Notes under the pieces: model-generated
What the model saw: the letters and a program-made list of their open reading frames with translations, nothing else
What the model was told of the DNA's origin: nothing
Databases searched by the model: none
Translations under genes and position numbers: made by a program
Assembly: GCA_963932145.1 (NCBI GenBank)
Contig: OZ010582.1
Location: forward strand, 19,110,826 to 19,174,825
Direction of reading: 5' to 3'
DNA: 64,000 bases
Source: Acanthosepion lycidas
Taxonomy: Eukaryota; Mollusca; Cephalopoda; Sepiida; Sepiidae
In this document: positions 48,557-60,208 of the stretch, in pieces
Layout of the letters: every line of letters begins with the position of its first letter
Position numbering within the stretch: the first letter of the stretch is position 1

Positions 48557-49719
48557 AATTCAATTCTTAATTCATTGTAAATAACATTTGAATATCAAAA
48601 TTTTTATTTCTGAATTAAAAAAAAAAAAAAACAATTTCTGCTCCCAAATTAGAATCTTTTTTTTATTTTCTCTTGAATTTCAACTTCAGAGATACCAGAT
48701 TGTCAACAAAAAAAAATCATCTGAAGCCATTATTGGGAGTAAATGCATTTAAGGAAAATTTACATTGTCTAAAAAAAAAAAAAAAAAAAAAAAGATCCAT
48801 AATGCATCATTGTAAACAAAATTTTTAATATAATTTTCTCTGATGTTAATTCACCTGATATTGTCCTGTGATGATTTAATGTTTTGTATTTTGTGAGAAA
48901 TTTAGCTTTTATAAAAAAAGTAAAAATGATTCAGATGTGAAGTGACTTTAGTTTTTAAGATACAAACTCCACCATATTGTTTTCATAGTGCAAAGAATCA
49001 ATTGAAACCAACTAACATCAGTAAAAAGTATGAAATGTCAGCCCCTTTCAAATATATCAGTAAGTTCTGAAAAGTTCTGTTAGACTGAGAAACCTTCCTG
49101 GAGGGTGGGTGGGATCTGATGGCAATTGGGTTGAGAATTTTTTGGCACTATTTGGTATAAATCTATTTTCTAGAAAAACTGTCTTTGTTTTGATGCTAGA
49201 TTTTCTGATAAAGAACTTTTATTGCCATGGTGCCACCCTTTTTGATTTTCCAAATCAAATGCTTCCTAAGAATACAATTCTTATCTTGTTATCCTCGGTT
49301 TCATGTAGCTGCAGTTAACCCCAGAAAATAATGAACAAAATTCACTTATTAAACCACGTCCTTTGGGGATCAGTTTAAGCTTCTGCCTTTTTTTGCATAT
49401 AACTAGTTCTAATTATAAACTGTCATTTTGGAAAATGAAAATTACACTAAAATATATTGGAAAATTTCCATGTTTTCATCTGGAATCAGGAAAAAATGAA
49501 CTTTAAGCAAAACAGTCACAATATGAGTTGCATTTGTTTAAAGTGATGCCAGAAAGATTTGGATGGGTTAATGATCCCAAATCATCAGTGACGCTGGCAA
49601 TTCAGCTACTACAAAGTGAAGTTGAAAAGTGTTCCTTGAAGTTCACAACTTAATAAGGACAGGAAAAAAAAAAAAAAAAAAAAAAAAAATAAATCATATG
49701 TTGGGGTTGATATGATCTA
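48557..49719 (+). other. MTREX 3' UTR and downstream flank
   Basis: AT-rich non-coding sequence with two A runs. An ATTAAA hexamer lies at about 48613 and another at about 49349; neither can be chosen as the poly(A) signal from sequence alone. No coding exon or recognisable repeat is seen before the MITE at 49720. Confidence 0.4.
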
Positions 49720-49810
49720 TTAGGTTGGTGCAAAAATAATGTCGTTTTTTGACGTTAAAAAATGCGTCAAAAAACGACATTATTACGTCATTATTTTTGC
49801 ACCAACCTAA
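49720..49810. mobile_element. MADE1-like mariner MITE, 91 bp
   Basis: Starts TTAGGTTGGTGCAAAAATAA, ends TTATTTTTGCACCAACCTAA, flanked by TA at 49718-49719 and 49811-49812. Both 20-base termini are exact inverted repeats. It lies 1.2 kb beyond the MTREX stop codon and is the better preserved of the two copies. Confidence 0.92.
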
Positions 49811-49937
49811 TATAAGAACAAATCTTCTATCATAGAAATTTATTGAACAATATTTTAATAACAGTTCTATTTTATTATTTGTTATTAATCTCTTATTGTG
49901 CCTAATTTATAAATTAAACTTTATCATAGGTAAGTTA

Positions 49938-49940
<3 letters not shown>

Positions 49941-49979
<39 letters not shown>
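49941..49979 (+). repeat. (AT)n microsatellite
   Basis: Uninterrupted AT run of about 39 bases. Confidence 0.9.
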
Positions 49980-49980
<1 letters not shown>

Positions 49981-50299
49981 CAGGTATTTACTAGGAACTT
50001 GAAACCTGGCCCTTGTAGATAAGTGGAGGCATTGTAATAAAGACCATCAAAGGAAAGGGGAGTGTGCAAATAACAACTTTGCTAATAGAAGGAAAATCTT
50101 TCATGTAACTTCGCATTCATTTGTGAATTGGAAATCGTGCACATTATTCAATGAAAGTCAATGCACGTGCAGTTTGTTCATTCATTTGTGATTGTTAAAT
50201 ATGCTTGACCATTAACTTTTAATGTATTCTATTGTCAATCATGAGACAAGTAAGTGACTTACATACTTTTCCACAGACATAGAAAATAAAATCTTCCAG

Positions 50300-50640
50300 C
50301 TTTCATTATGGCCCTCACGAATGTCATAATCTCAGTTCACTATCAGATGACTTATTAGGCCAAATTGACTTTTACAGATTTTTCCGCACTCTTCACCCAT
50401 CAGCTGATTGATATGGAGGAATACCTCATAATTGATTAATGGTGTGTCAGCATGACTATACCAATGACTGAGTAGGCCTTCATTTGGCAGACACTCACCC
50501 ACATTCTCTTCAAACTGTGACAGAATTGAATCAATATCACCACCTTTTCTATCTGCTCTCTTTGTTTTAGACTAGGCATTCGTGTCTTGATAGGAACCAC
50601 TATACACCATCTTTCACTACCTACTTCTATCACATGCCAT
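50300..50640 (-). mobile_element. Possible LINE C-terminal fragment
   Basis: A minus-strand frame open for about 60 codons ends with ECGKICKSQFGLISHLIV, resembling the terminal C2H2-type finger (C..C....GL.SH) of RTE-like invertebrate LINEs. The preceding residues are not recognised. Confidence 0.35.
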
Positions 50641-51949
50641 CAATTTTACATAGTGCTAGTAAATCCTTGACACAATCTTGATGTGTTTCACCTGTCATGC
50701 TGTGAACAGGAACTAAGTAACTGCTTAGAGATGACATAACAAAGCTTTATAATAGGATCCAGCCAATGAAGTCAGTTAATGTGTGTTTCAGTGCTGGTTG
50801 CATTCACATTCTCTAAGATTTCTGTGTCTATAGCTGGGTAGTGGCCTTGTCTTGCATGAAATTACAAGATGGTAATTTGGAGGGACTACTAATTAGATAA
50901 TAAAAATTTGTCGGGTTGAATGATTAAGAAAAAAAAGAAGTGTCAAAAACTATGCTTTAAGACAAAATAAATTTAAGAACAGTTCCAAGGAGAATTGATC
51001 CCAGATTTTACTAGGCAAAATTCAGTAAAATTGAGCAAAACCAAGGTTCCAGAACCCTAGCAACTTCCCACTGATAAGACATGATTAATGTGCTGTCCTG
51101 AGAAATTAGATTCAAAAATTTATTTACATTATACTATCTGTCCAAAACCTGTGTTCTTACAAATTATTGTAGACAAAGGAGAATTTGAAATTAAATTGAA
51201 AGGTTTATTTACATTAGTTTATCTGTCCAAAACGTGTGTGGTCACAAAAGAATGATCCAAATTATTCTAGACAAAGAATAAAACTTTTGTGTGTGTGGTT
51301 TGCTCAGGTCACATTTCCTGTGGCTTGAAAGAAAACCGATTCATCTGGGATTGATCATAAGACAATCATTGCTAATGACCATACCTGCAATTTCCGGGCT
51401 GCATCAAAAACTTGACAGGATTAAGTGAGAAATGAAGAATTGAGGAAGTCTGTTGACTGGTTATTACACTGAAGAATAGAAAGAGATTCACCAGGCTGGT
51501 TTTTCAATGTTTCCAACTAGATTTCCCAGAACCCCATCCTGCAGTAGAGAACTCGATTTTGCAATAGATAATAGGGAAATTCAACCAGTTTTTCTTTATG
51601 TTCAATAAACATGTTAGCGTTATCAACAGTGTTGTGGATTTGATTGAAGGAGCCTGATGTGCACTTTGATGCAAGGAGACAAAAGTTGCCACAGACATGA
51701 ATTACGCAATCTTGTCTGTGGTTCACAACATACACTGAGGGAGTTCACTCTAGACTTCGCCATCAAACCCAATATCATAAGATATTGGGAAGCCTGAATC
51801 GACCCTATCAAGACAGTACAACTGAAGGGAAAAGAAAGCCAGGTTACCCATAGTCAGCATTACTCAATGCAGCTAGCAACATAGCTTTGTTTCTTATACC
51901 AATCACTAAGAGATGGAGAGGTGTGTAGTTAGAGTTGTCGATAATAAGG
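50641..51949. other. No gene recognised
   Basis: Moderately AT-rich with a duplicated 'atttacatta.actatctgtccaaaac.tgtg' block (about 51120-51150 and 51207-51240). Short minus-strand open segments near 51500-51810 show no known motif. Confidence 0.35.
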
Positions 51950-52144
51950 GGTATGGCTGGGGGTGTGGGTTATTTGGTGGATACTTAGAATTGATCTTAA
52001 TCTGAAACACCAGAGGCGCTGATGATCTTGTACATCACCCATGTTTCACATTAGTACAGGAGATATGTTAGCGCACATGGATTATACATGTTGAGCTTAA
52101 TTCTCTTTTTCCATACCTACTGCGACCACACTTTCTAGGCAAAG

Positions 52145-52175
<31 letters not shown>

Positions 52176-52560
52176 AAACATAAAGCTATCTCATTGTCTA
52201 GTTAACAAACCATTAATAATGCATCCCAGGGAAGGTAAATTTCAATGACCATCAACCTAAATGGACAGCTCGGTGTATACTGTACTTGGGGTGTGCTAGG
52301 ACATCTCTACTGGATTGTCTACACTGAACATAGGTTGAATGCTTTGCATGCTTCCAAAAGCATATGCATAAAGCACTGCATATCAGTTTCTGTATGTGCA
52401 CCCAAGTTGCAGTCATCCCCATAAAAGAGATCATGAACATCAGAGAGCAAAAATGGTGTAAATTGAAAAGTTTTCTTTGGTTGCAGTTTTCAAATGTATC
52501 ATTGACCGCAATAGAAAAGATGAACAGTATTGGCACAAGCAAGTATTAGTTTCATTCTTC
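51950..52560 (-). mobile_element. RTE-like LINE, RT C-terminal part
   Basis: Minus strand, in shifting frames: VPILFIFSIAVNDTFENCN (about 52535), DDCNLGAHTETDMQCFMHML and LEACKAFNL (about 52400-52330), and a later region corresponding to the family's CVLTSLLYG..W block. A T run at 52150-52175 interrupts it. Same broad family as 13890-14490. Confidence 0.62.
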
Positions 52561-52799
52561 AAAGTTTCCATAAGTGTACTTCATTGTGATCTTTGGATCT
52601 CAAAGAGGTAATTCTGGCTATTTTCAAACCAAACACTTTATACATCAAACTACAGATTTTTCTGCTGATTTTCCTGCCAGTTGCAATCCTGCATTTCTGC
52701 TACAAGATTGGACTGCCAGGAATCTTGCATGGAGTGTGGGGCTTATTAAGCATCAGCTTTTGATTGTTTCAATGCCTCACTAATTTGGTGTATTTAATC

Positions 52800-52905
52800 T
52801 TTTGATAAGTAGGAGTAGATAGTTTTGCCTATAGTCCAGTTCTCATTCATCCCCAGTCTTTTGAACAGGAGTAGAGGTTTATCCCTTGTTTCCTGTTTAG
52901 GATTG
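52800..52905 (-). repeat. LINE/SINE 3'-type fragment
   Basis: Reverse complement contains GATAAACCTCTACTCCTGTT and AAAGACTGGGGATGA, shared with 9340-9440. Confidence 0.5.
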
Positions 52906-52979
52906 GGTTTCTGGTTCCTTCCAAAGTCTTCTAACATCTCCAACTGAACTGAAATGTTATTCACTAATTAAATTTTCAC

Positions 52980-53125
52980 CTCTTCGAGTCCAGAATTAGC
53001 TGTTATCTTTCCTGTATAGACACCAAGAACTTCACTCCTTGCCTTTTCTTAAGCTCATATGACACTGCATGGTAACCCTCTACCTTGAGTGGCTCTTGGG
53101 CCTTCTACTGGGTGAACATTAATTA
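52980..53125 (+). mobile_element. LINE 3' end
   Basis: Ends CTACCTTGAGTGGCTCTTGG..CTTCTACTGGGTGAAC, matching the 3' ends at 41250 and 47330. Confidence 0.5.
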
Positions 53126-53335
53126 AAAAAATATATTTCTGCTTTGTTTGTTGTTTTTGTTTGCATCAGTGCCAATTTTGCAACATTACGTTTGTCAAAT
53201 TTGATATTTGTTTTAGGGCAATCGTTAGCATTTTTTATGTAGTATTTATAAATATGGTATCTGTTAATGAATTTATCTCACCCTGACATGGTGTATCTGG
53301 AAGATCAATCGTTAATTCTTCTTTATCTATTGTTT

Positions 53336-53834
53336 CTCTTTTCTTTTTCTTTTTTTTCTTTTCTTTTTTTTTCTTTTCTTTTTTTTCTTTTCTTTTTTTT
53401 TCTTTTCTTTTTTTTTTCTTTTCTTTTTTTTTTCTTTTCTTTTTTTTTTCTTTTCTTTTTTTTTTCTTTTCTTTTTTTTTTCTTTTCTTTTTTTTTTCTT
53501 TTCTTTTTTTTTTCTTTTCTTTTTTTTTTTCTTTTCTTTTTTTTTTTCTTTTCTTTTTTTTTTCTTTTCTTTTTTTTTTCTTTTCTTTTTTTTTTTCTTT
53601 TCTTTTTTTTTTCTTTTCTTTTTTTTTTCTTTTCTTTTTTTTTTCTTTTCTTTTTTTTTTTCTTTTCTTTTTTTTTTCTTTTCTTTTTTTTTTTCTTTTC
53701 TTTTTTTTTTCTTTTCTTTTTTTTTCTTTTCTTTTTTTTTTCTTTTTTTTTTTTTTTCTTTTCTTTTTTTTTTCTTTTCTTTTTTTTTTCTTTTCTTTTT
53801 TTTTTCTTTTCTTTTTTTTTTTTTTTTTTTTTTT
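53336..53834 (+). repeat. Pyrimidine tandem repeat, TTTTTTTTTCTTTTC
   Basis: About 500 bases with only T and C on this strand. Over 30 units of 13-16 bases, each CTTTTC plus a T run of variable length; the tract ends in a T run at 53812-53834. The long Phe/Leu/Ser translation is an artefact. Confidence 0.95.
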
Positions 53835-55299
53835 AAATATTGAACACTTTCTTTACAAAAATCAGCTTGCCTTTAAACATGTTAAACTCTAGAAATTTAC
53901 TGGACCACATGTTTTGTTAGGCACTAATAAACTGTATTATTACAAAAATGTTAATGAATAGATTATGGTTTGGAAAAACAAATAGCAGATCTTTTATTAT
54001 GTATTATGCTTGTCAACAACACATTATTACACTGCGTTATGTCAATGTTAGTATTAAGCAATTAACCATTTTTCTTTCCAAAATCCCAAAATAATGAGAG
54101 GGTTTTAAAAATTTCTCAGCCTGACCAATTTCTTAAAAATCTGACCTAATTCCCCCCCACCCCACATTTATTCATAATAATCGTGATGTCAACTATTTGT
54201 TAAATTTGAATGTAATATTGTCATTAAATAGCACAATTTTTCATTCCAATTAATGGATCTCTGGTTAAAAAGGTGACTTGTAACCAGAGAATATATTTTG
54301 AAGAAGTGTATGCAATGTTACACTGATGATATAAAGTCCAAACAATCACACTAATGTATAGATTTCAGCTTGTTTTTGTTGATAAGCCATAAATGATCGT
54401 ATAATGGGTCTGGACCTGACGTGGAGCAGTGGAGAGTGAGACGGCTCAATTGTTTGGAGACTGGTAAATCATGTCAGTGGAAGTCAGAATAGGCCTTTTT
54501 TTTTCTTTTTTTTTTTTTTAAAAGGTAGTCAAATAATTAACTTGTCTATAGATACACACTCCTACACAAGTCTATATTGAAATGTTTAGTTCAATTGCTC
54601 TGTTTGTGCGACAATTGTTGATGTTTGTGCTGGTTGGGGCCTGTCAAGAAGAGCACAAAAGTCTTTTCACTGCTTTGGTCATCTGTCAGATGTGATATGA
54701 CTGGTGGAGATTCCAGAACCACTAAACTGGGAGGTGTTTCTATTGGTAAAACATTCAACAGGGTGAAGAAAATTTACTTAATTCTCTTTCATTTTTCTTT
54801 AGACTTAAGATGAGTGATACGCTGAGAAAAAGGGAGGGATTTGATATAATAAATAATGGTATAGAATATTGCTCATTTGGCAATGATCGTGGCTAAGTAT
54901 AACTTAAGCCAGCATAAAACCATGTAGCAGGAAAAGATGATTTTGCTGCGCTCGTTTTCCAATTGCCTGCTTATTTTGAAAATCAGCATTCAAAATCTTG
55001 GGTTTGAACCTTGCTGCAATTGGATAATATATCAATCACTGTTTTTTTGTTTTTGTTTTATACTTAAGTTCAGGTTTAACAAAAGAGTAAGTGAGAAAAA
55101 ATTACTGTAAGAAGATTGTGTTGTACTGAACTTCCAAATGGGAAGTGACTACCTGCCTTGAAAATCAGCATATGAAATCTTTGCTTTTACATGGGATTCA
55201 ACACTGAGGATTGCTACTGATAAGAAATACACAACTGCCTCACCACCAAGTAAGCCTAGTGATGGTCTTCACACGACACTTCCCCCACTCCACCTTATA
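53835..55299. other. No gene recognised; possible SINE remnant
   Basis: At 54930-55030 a plus-strand TAGCAGGAAAAGATGATTTT and, 50 bases on, GGGTTTGAACCTTGC resemble the A and B boxes of a tRNA-derived SINE. A second partial copy (GAAAATCAGCATATGAAATC, about 55160) follows. Weak evidence. Confidence 0.3.
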
Positions 55300-55376
55300 C
55301 AGAGTGTCCATAAAGTTCGTGTGCACTTTAAATTTAAACATTATTTAAAGTGCACACGAACTTTATGGACACGCTG
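55300..55376. mobile_element. 77-bp hairpin MITE, mariner/Tc1-like
   Basis: Arms of about 34 bases starting CAGAGTGTCCATAAAGTTCG differ at one position (A/C at base 5); loop about 9 bases. TA on both sides (55298-55299, 55377-55378). No coding sequence. Confidence 0.85.
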
Positions 55377-56581
55377 TAGATTACATCTGTCACATGATGA
55401 TAATCATCATTAAAATACACATGAAATTAAGTTGGTCTTAAATTATTTTATCTGCGTTTGAAAGGTTTAGTGTTTTATGACCAACAGTAAAGTTTAAGAT
55501 CTTCAAAGTAGTCATCTGCTAATCAAAAGGAAATAGAGGAAAAAAAATTAAAGTGTTAGTCATTTAGAATTGAGGATAGTTCTGATGTCACTGGTTGGTC
55601 ATATGTCTAGAAGTAATTTCAAGCCATCTGTGGGCGGGTGTGAGCCATGCATCGTGATCTAGAGATGTGCCAAAGGATAATAAGATATCAATCTGGGTAA
55701 CCCAGAGTGAATTCTGAATTGAACCCGTTATTAATTTACGTGGTCAAACTTCTTGTTCCACTGCTCATGTCTAGGGATATCGTTTATTTTTATTTTTTTT
55801 TTTTAATTTTTAGTACTGTTCAGTTATTGCACATCCATGTGAACTCAACAAGACCTTCAATCCAGGTTTTGAAGTTCCGAAGTTGTTGTGATTTGAAGAA
55901 TTCAACTCATTTAGCCCAATTAGCTGTCCGAACGAAGTTAGCTTAAAAGTCAGAACGAAGTGCGGCTTTTAAGCTATTTCAAATAAATGGATTCAACATG
56001 TTGAGGATTTTTACGTTGATAAAGGAATAAACTGTCTCAACAGAGGTGCGAAATTACATTCATATGTGTACACCAGTAGAACTGGGATTAGCACATATGT
56101 TGAAAAGATATATATATGTTTATGAGATTGGTTTGATCAGTTCAGGCTTAGGCCTACTACTGGTAACATATAACCTCTTATAACCTGCCGCATGGATAGG
56201 TGGTTGTTGTCCAAACCAGCATCCTCGCTAGCTTTTCTGCTAGTGAGGAGGGCAGATGAGCTCTTACAGGAACCGATGCCCCCATCCACCCACATATATA
56301 TATATATATATATATATAATATGATGATAATAATAAACGACGGAGACTTTAATTATCCATTTCGATTATAATTTATTTCGTGAGCACCGAGATGTTCAAC
56401 TCTTCAGATCGAAATCTCTTCCGTGAATGGAGAAAATACACCGGACGAACATATTAGATTCGTAGCGAGAAGGGAAGGTGAGAGAGAAGAGATGGGTTAG
56501 GAAAAGAAAGGGTTATGGGATTAGTAGTTGGGTAGTAGTCGTGAACCTAAATCGCTTCACCCGACGGAGAATTTATTCTAG

Positions 56582-56648
<67 letters not shown>

Positions 56649-57027
56649 TCTAGTTTTTTAAAATATTTTTGTTTTGTTTTCTTATCTTTCCTCCCCCCAC
56701 CATTTCGTTCGTTTCCGTTTAACATTATCATGTAGGTTTCTCGGACAGAAAGTGTAAATGACTGAGCCCAGCATGGGCAGATACTACATTGTGGTATATT
56801 ATCTATCGACCCGACAACCACAAAGGCAAGATGGGATGCATAGAATGAAGGAAATTAGTATTTATCAAATGTGCTATTTTAAAAGGATAAAGGAATACAT
56901 TTTTTTTTTTTTTTTTTTTTTGCGTAGTTAAAATGAACACTTTGAATTATACTGAAGTTTTACAAAGCATGTTCATCGTATAGCATTAATTGGATATTAA
57001 ACACAAATTTACATTTACTTAGAGATA
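55377..57027. other. No gene recognised
   Basis: Contains (TA)n at 56294-56317 and a longer one at 56585-56645. GC content rises from about 56100. Near 56140-56290 a richer segment (AACCTGCCGCATGGATAGGT) may be LINE-derived but is not assigned. Confidence 0.35.
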
Positions 57028-57866
57028 CAGTAGAAACCCTGACTAAGAAGGCCTTCCGGATATGAGGAATTGGTTACAAAGTCCGGATATGAGGGGTTAT
57101 ATTTAGATTAAAATAAAAGAACTGAAATCAGGTTCAACATTTATTTTCAATGTCAAAATTGAAAACAAAATAAGCTAATGGTGAGTGAAATGTAATGGCA
57201 TTGATTTTAAGGAAAAAGAAATAAATTCTGCAGTGTTAATGAAAATTCATTAAATTAAGTATGACACGTATGCAAAACAATGTAACGAGGATTTTTTAAT
57301 CGCTGTTGCATTATGATTCTTTCTCTTCTAATGTCATTCTCGACTTTTTCCGCATTTCGTTTTGCTTTTGTTCTTGAAATATTTTAAACGAAAGACACTT
57401 TTTAACTCTGCGTGCGTTATTGCAATCGTCATACTGAATGCTGGTTTTATTTCCATAAAACTGACAACCTTTTCAATAGCTTTTTCAATTTCAGTCCGGG
57501 TTTCATCATAATCATGTTTTTTTTTTATTTCCTTGTTCATTGTGAGTGTGAACGCTGGAGAATAGTTTCTTTGGAAGATTTTATATCATACAATGTTGAC
57601 TTTCCTTTGTTGAACTCAGCCATTAGTTACAATGAACTTTCACCAGCGTCTCTAGTCTGTTTAAAATTTCCACTTTTTACGATAACTCTAAAGTTGTTCT
57701 TTTCCCATCATCTTTTACACCAATACAAGCCATTAGGGTGAAATAAGCATAAGCAATTATACAAAGTAAATTTCCTGAAAAACAGAAATTTCAAATCAGT
57801 TATATATCACCCAAATAGCTCAAATATACACATCAAAATCATGTCCGGATATGAGGGATTCTACTG
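57028..57866. mobile_element. Pogo/Tigger-like element, 839 bp
   Basis: Left terminus CAGTAGAAACCCTGACTAAG; right terminus, inverted, CAGTAGAATCCCTCATATCC; TA flanks at 57026-57027 and 57867-57868. The TCCGGATATGAGG sub-motif appears twice near the left end and once at the right. The inside has short open segments but no DDE block that I can recognise, so it is probably a deleted derivative. Confidence 0.72.
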
Positions 57867-58006
57867 TATTTCGTATTTTAGAAATTTTAGCGTAAAAACT
57901 AATTTAATGCTTGTAGGAAATTCTGAGATTAAATATTTTCACAATTACAAATTTTTGACTATTTTTTAGTGAAATGACTATCGTTTCTAAATTTCTAATT
58001 AACAGC

Positions 58007-58395
58007 ATTTTTACGGTCATATCACATTGAAACATTGGTTCTCGGCTAATCACCGGGGTTAAGCAACGTTGAGTCTGGTCAGTACTTAGATGGGTGACCA
58101 CTTGAGAATACCAAGTGCTATGAACTAGAATATACACATTGTGTAATGAATGTCTTCGAATGAAAAATCTGAGCAGAGTTCCAATTCCAGTCAGGTTTGT
58201 TATATACACTTAGGTGCAAATTCCCTTTGGGGAAAGGCATGAATCCAACTCTTCTCCTCCCCAGCTATGAATAAGTCTAGTGTCAGAAAATCATTATTAT
58301 CTCCAAAGAAATTTCTTGCAATCCAAAAATATTTGCTGACTATAAATAACCTGCAAGAGGTTGATAATCCGTAAAAAACAAATCAATCAATCTGG
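58007..58395 (+). mobile_element. 5S-rRNA-derived SINE, nearly full length
   Basis: Flanked by TTAACAGC at 57999-58006 and 58396-58403, a likely target-site duplication. The head (58011 to about 58126) follows 5S rRNA from its 5' end: ACGGTCATATCACATTGAAA, TTAAGCAACGTTGAG (box A region), TACTTAGATGGGTGACCAC and GAGAATACCAAGTGCT (box C region). Then a 200-bp body and a tail ending GTTGATAATCCGTAAAAAAC plus AATCAATCAATC. It is a pol III-type retroposon, not a 5S gene. Confidence 0.88.
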
Positions 58396-58841
58396 TTAAC
58401 AGCTAAAGAATTAGCAAAAAATAAAAATAAAATAAAATAAATAATGGAAACAAACGAATCAGAATATATTTAAAATTATGGCTGATCGTGAAAAATATTT
58501 CAAGAAAATATTGCGAATTATTTATAAAATCTTGTTTGCTTAACAGCAATGGCTTTACTCCTTGTCACATATCAGGATCGATTTTGTTCAAACAATTTCA
58601 TAATTTGACATTACCCCCCAAGATGAGAAAAAAAATATCATACAGTGATTGAACGGGTGGAGGTGATATTTGATCATGATCAAAAGATTGTTTATAATAA
58701 CAACAAAGATGGTGCAACAAAACAATACACTCTGATTACTTCTGCATGTTGTTTTTTTCTGGATTTAATTTTTCAAATTGATGAAATCAACAGAGAGTTA
58801 TGTGTATTTAACCGACCTTGACCACCAGGCGACTTCTATTG

Positions 58842-58891
58842 TTCGTTATGTGGTACCATACAAAGCAGTATAAAAAGAAAAGGCACAGATA

Positions 58892-58927
<36 letters not shown>

Positions 58928-59036
58928 TATCTTTTGCTCTTCATCTATAACTCTTCACTTGTTTATTAGACATTAAACTACGTCACTTAGCTTCCTTGAT
59001 AATTTAAAATTCAGAGGACGAAACGCGTCGGCTAAG
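58842..59036 (+). mobile_element. Hammerhead-ribozyme-like remnant, probably of a retroelement
   Basis: AGTATAAAAAGAAAAGGC (a TATA-like motif) and a (TC)n run precede AGAGGACGAAACGCGTCGGC at 59013-59032. GGAC-GAAAC-GCGTC matches the 3' half of the type I hammerhead core, and CTTAGC (58986-58991) can pair with GCTAAG (59031-59036) as stem I. The CTGATGA half is damaged. Penelope-like elements often carry such ribozymes. Confidence 0.35.
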
Positions 59037-60208
59037 ATAAATTTTCCTTTTATCATTATTCATATATATATATATATATATACTGAAAAACATAGCTCAT
59101 CAAAGAAGAGAAATATATATTTATGTGATAATCTGTTGTGTCTGTGTATGAGAGACAGAGAGAGAGACTGCTCCACGTAGTTTGTTTGAAACTAAGAAGT
59201 CGGTTTGCTCTGAAACTAAGACTCCCATAAGGGGAAACAAGTTTTGTTACTCAGTCATGGGTAAAAAGAGAGAGTTTATGTCTTTTCCTTTTATACAACC
59301 CCACCGATGAGAACCTTGACAGACAAGGTGGAGCAACGCGATATATGTAAACTTAAATGTTTTCTTTTCTACAACTAGAAACCAACATGTAAAACAACAT
59401 CTTTTAAAATAGTTCTAATATCCAACTAGCAAAAATAGAAAAAGTTAATCGAGAGGATATTATTTTATATTTATTGTAAATGTTCAGCTGAATAACTTGC
59501 AACTACAGTTACTAGTCACTAGGGTCATAGACAGATGTGCATCTGTAGAAATTGGCGCCCATGGTAATGCACTAAATTGTACCCCTATCTCAACATCTGG
59601 TACCCTACTAAAGTACAAAGTAAACCTACTCGTTCAAAAGTCATGATTATTAATAATGAATTATGATACTTCAACAAGAAGATTCTTTTATATTTGTTTT
59701 TATTTATTTTTTTTTTTTCAGGGGATTTAAATTTTAACGATATAATAGTGTCATATGGACAAATTCTTTAACGAAATTGTGACAATGCTATTATCTCAAA
59801 CATAAAATATTTAAAAGTGAATGGCATAAAACAATAGGAAAATCCGTTTTAATTATTCTTTACATTTTAAATTCAAACAAATAAATAAAATATGATAGTG
59901 TGATGCGAAGACGGAAATAAATAGCAAGACGGCCGAACGCCAAATGACAAAAAAAAAAAAAAAGTTTTCTGAATCGGAGAATTCGCGCATTTTTCCAGTT
60001 AAAATATTAATCATTTGAAAATAGATATTTAATATTTTTCAACCAATGGGTGGCGTTCCCACCAACAATAAAAACATGCTTCGTGATCCCTTTAAAGAGT
60101 ATTTAAATAAAGTCTCTAGACGGACAAAATCAGTAAGGAGAAGGAGCGGCAACAGACTGCAACAGATTCACGACATTACGGCTTAAAAGATAATCCTTAC
60201 TCATTCAC
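59037..60208. other. No gene recognised
   Basis: (AT)n at about 59062-59081. At 60095-60115 an AGTATTTAAATAAAGTC motif resembles a TATA box or an LTR promoter; no matching second LTR is seen. Confidence 0.35.

Noticed and set aside
53267..53836. 189-residue open frame of Phe/Leu/Ser
   Set aside because: It is the translation of the T-rich tandem repeat and has no protein character.
57334..57540. Minus-strand frame of 68 residues inside the pogo-like element as transposase
   Set aside because: No DDE, helix-turn-helix or CENP-B-type motif could be recognised.
58011..58126. A functional 5S rRNA gene
   Set aside because: Many substitutions in the internal promoter, no terminator T run at the right place, and the segment is fused to a SINE body found elsewhere.
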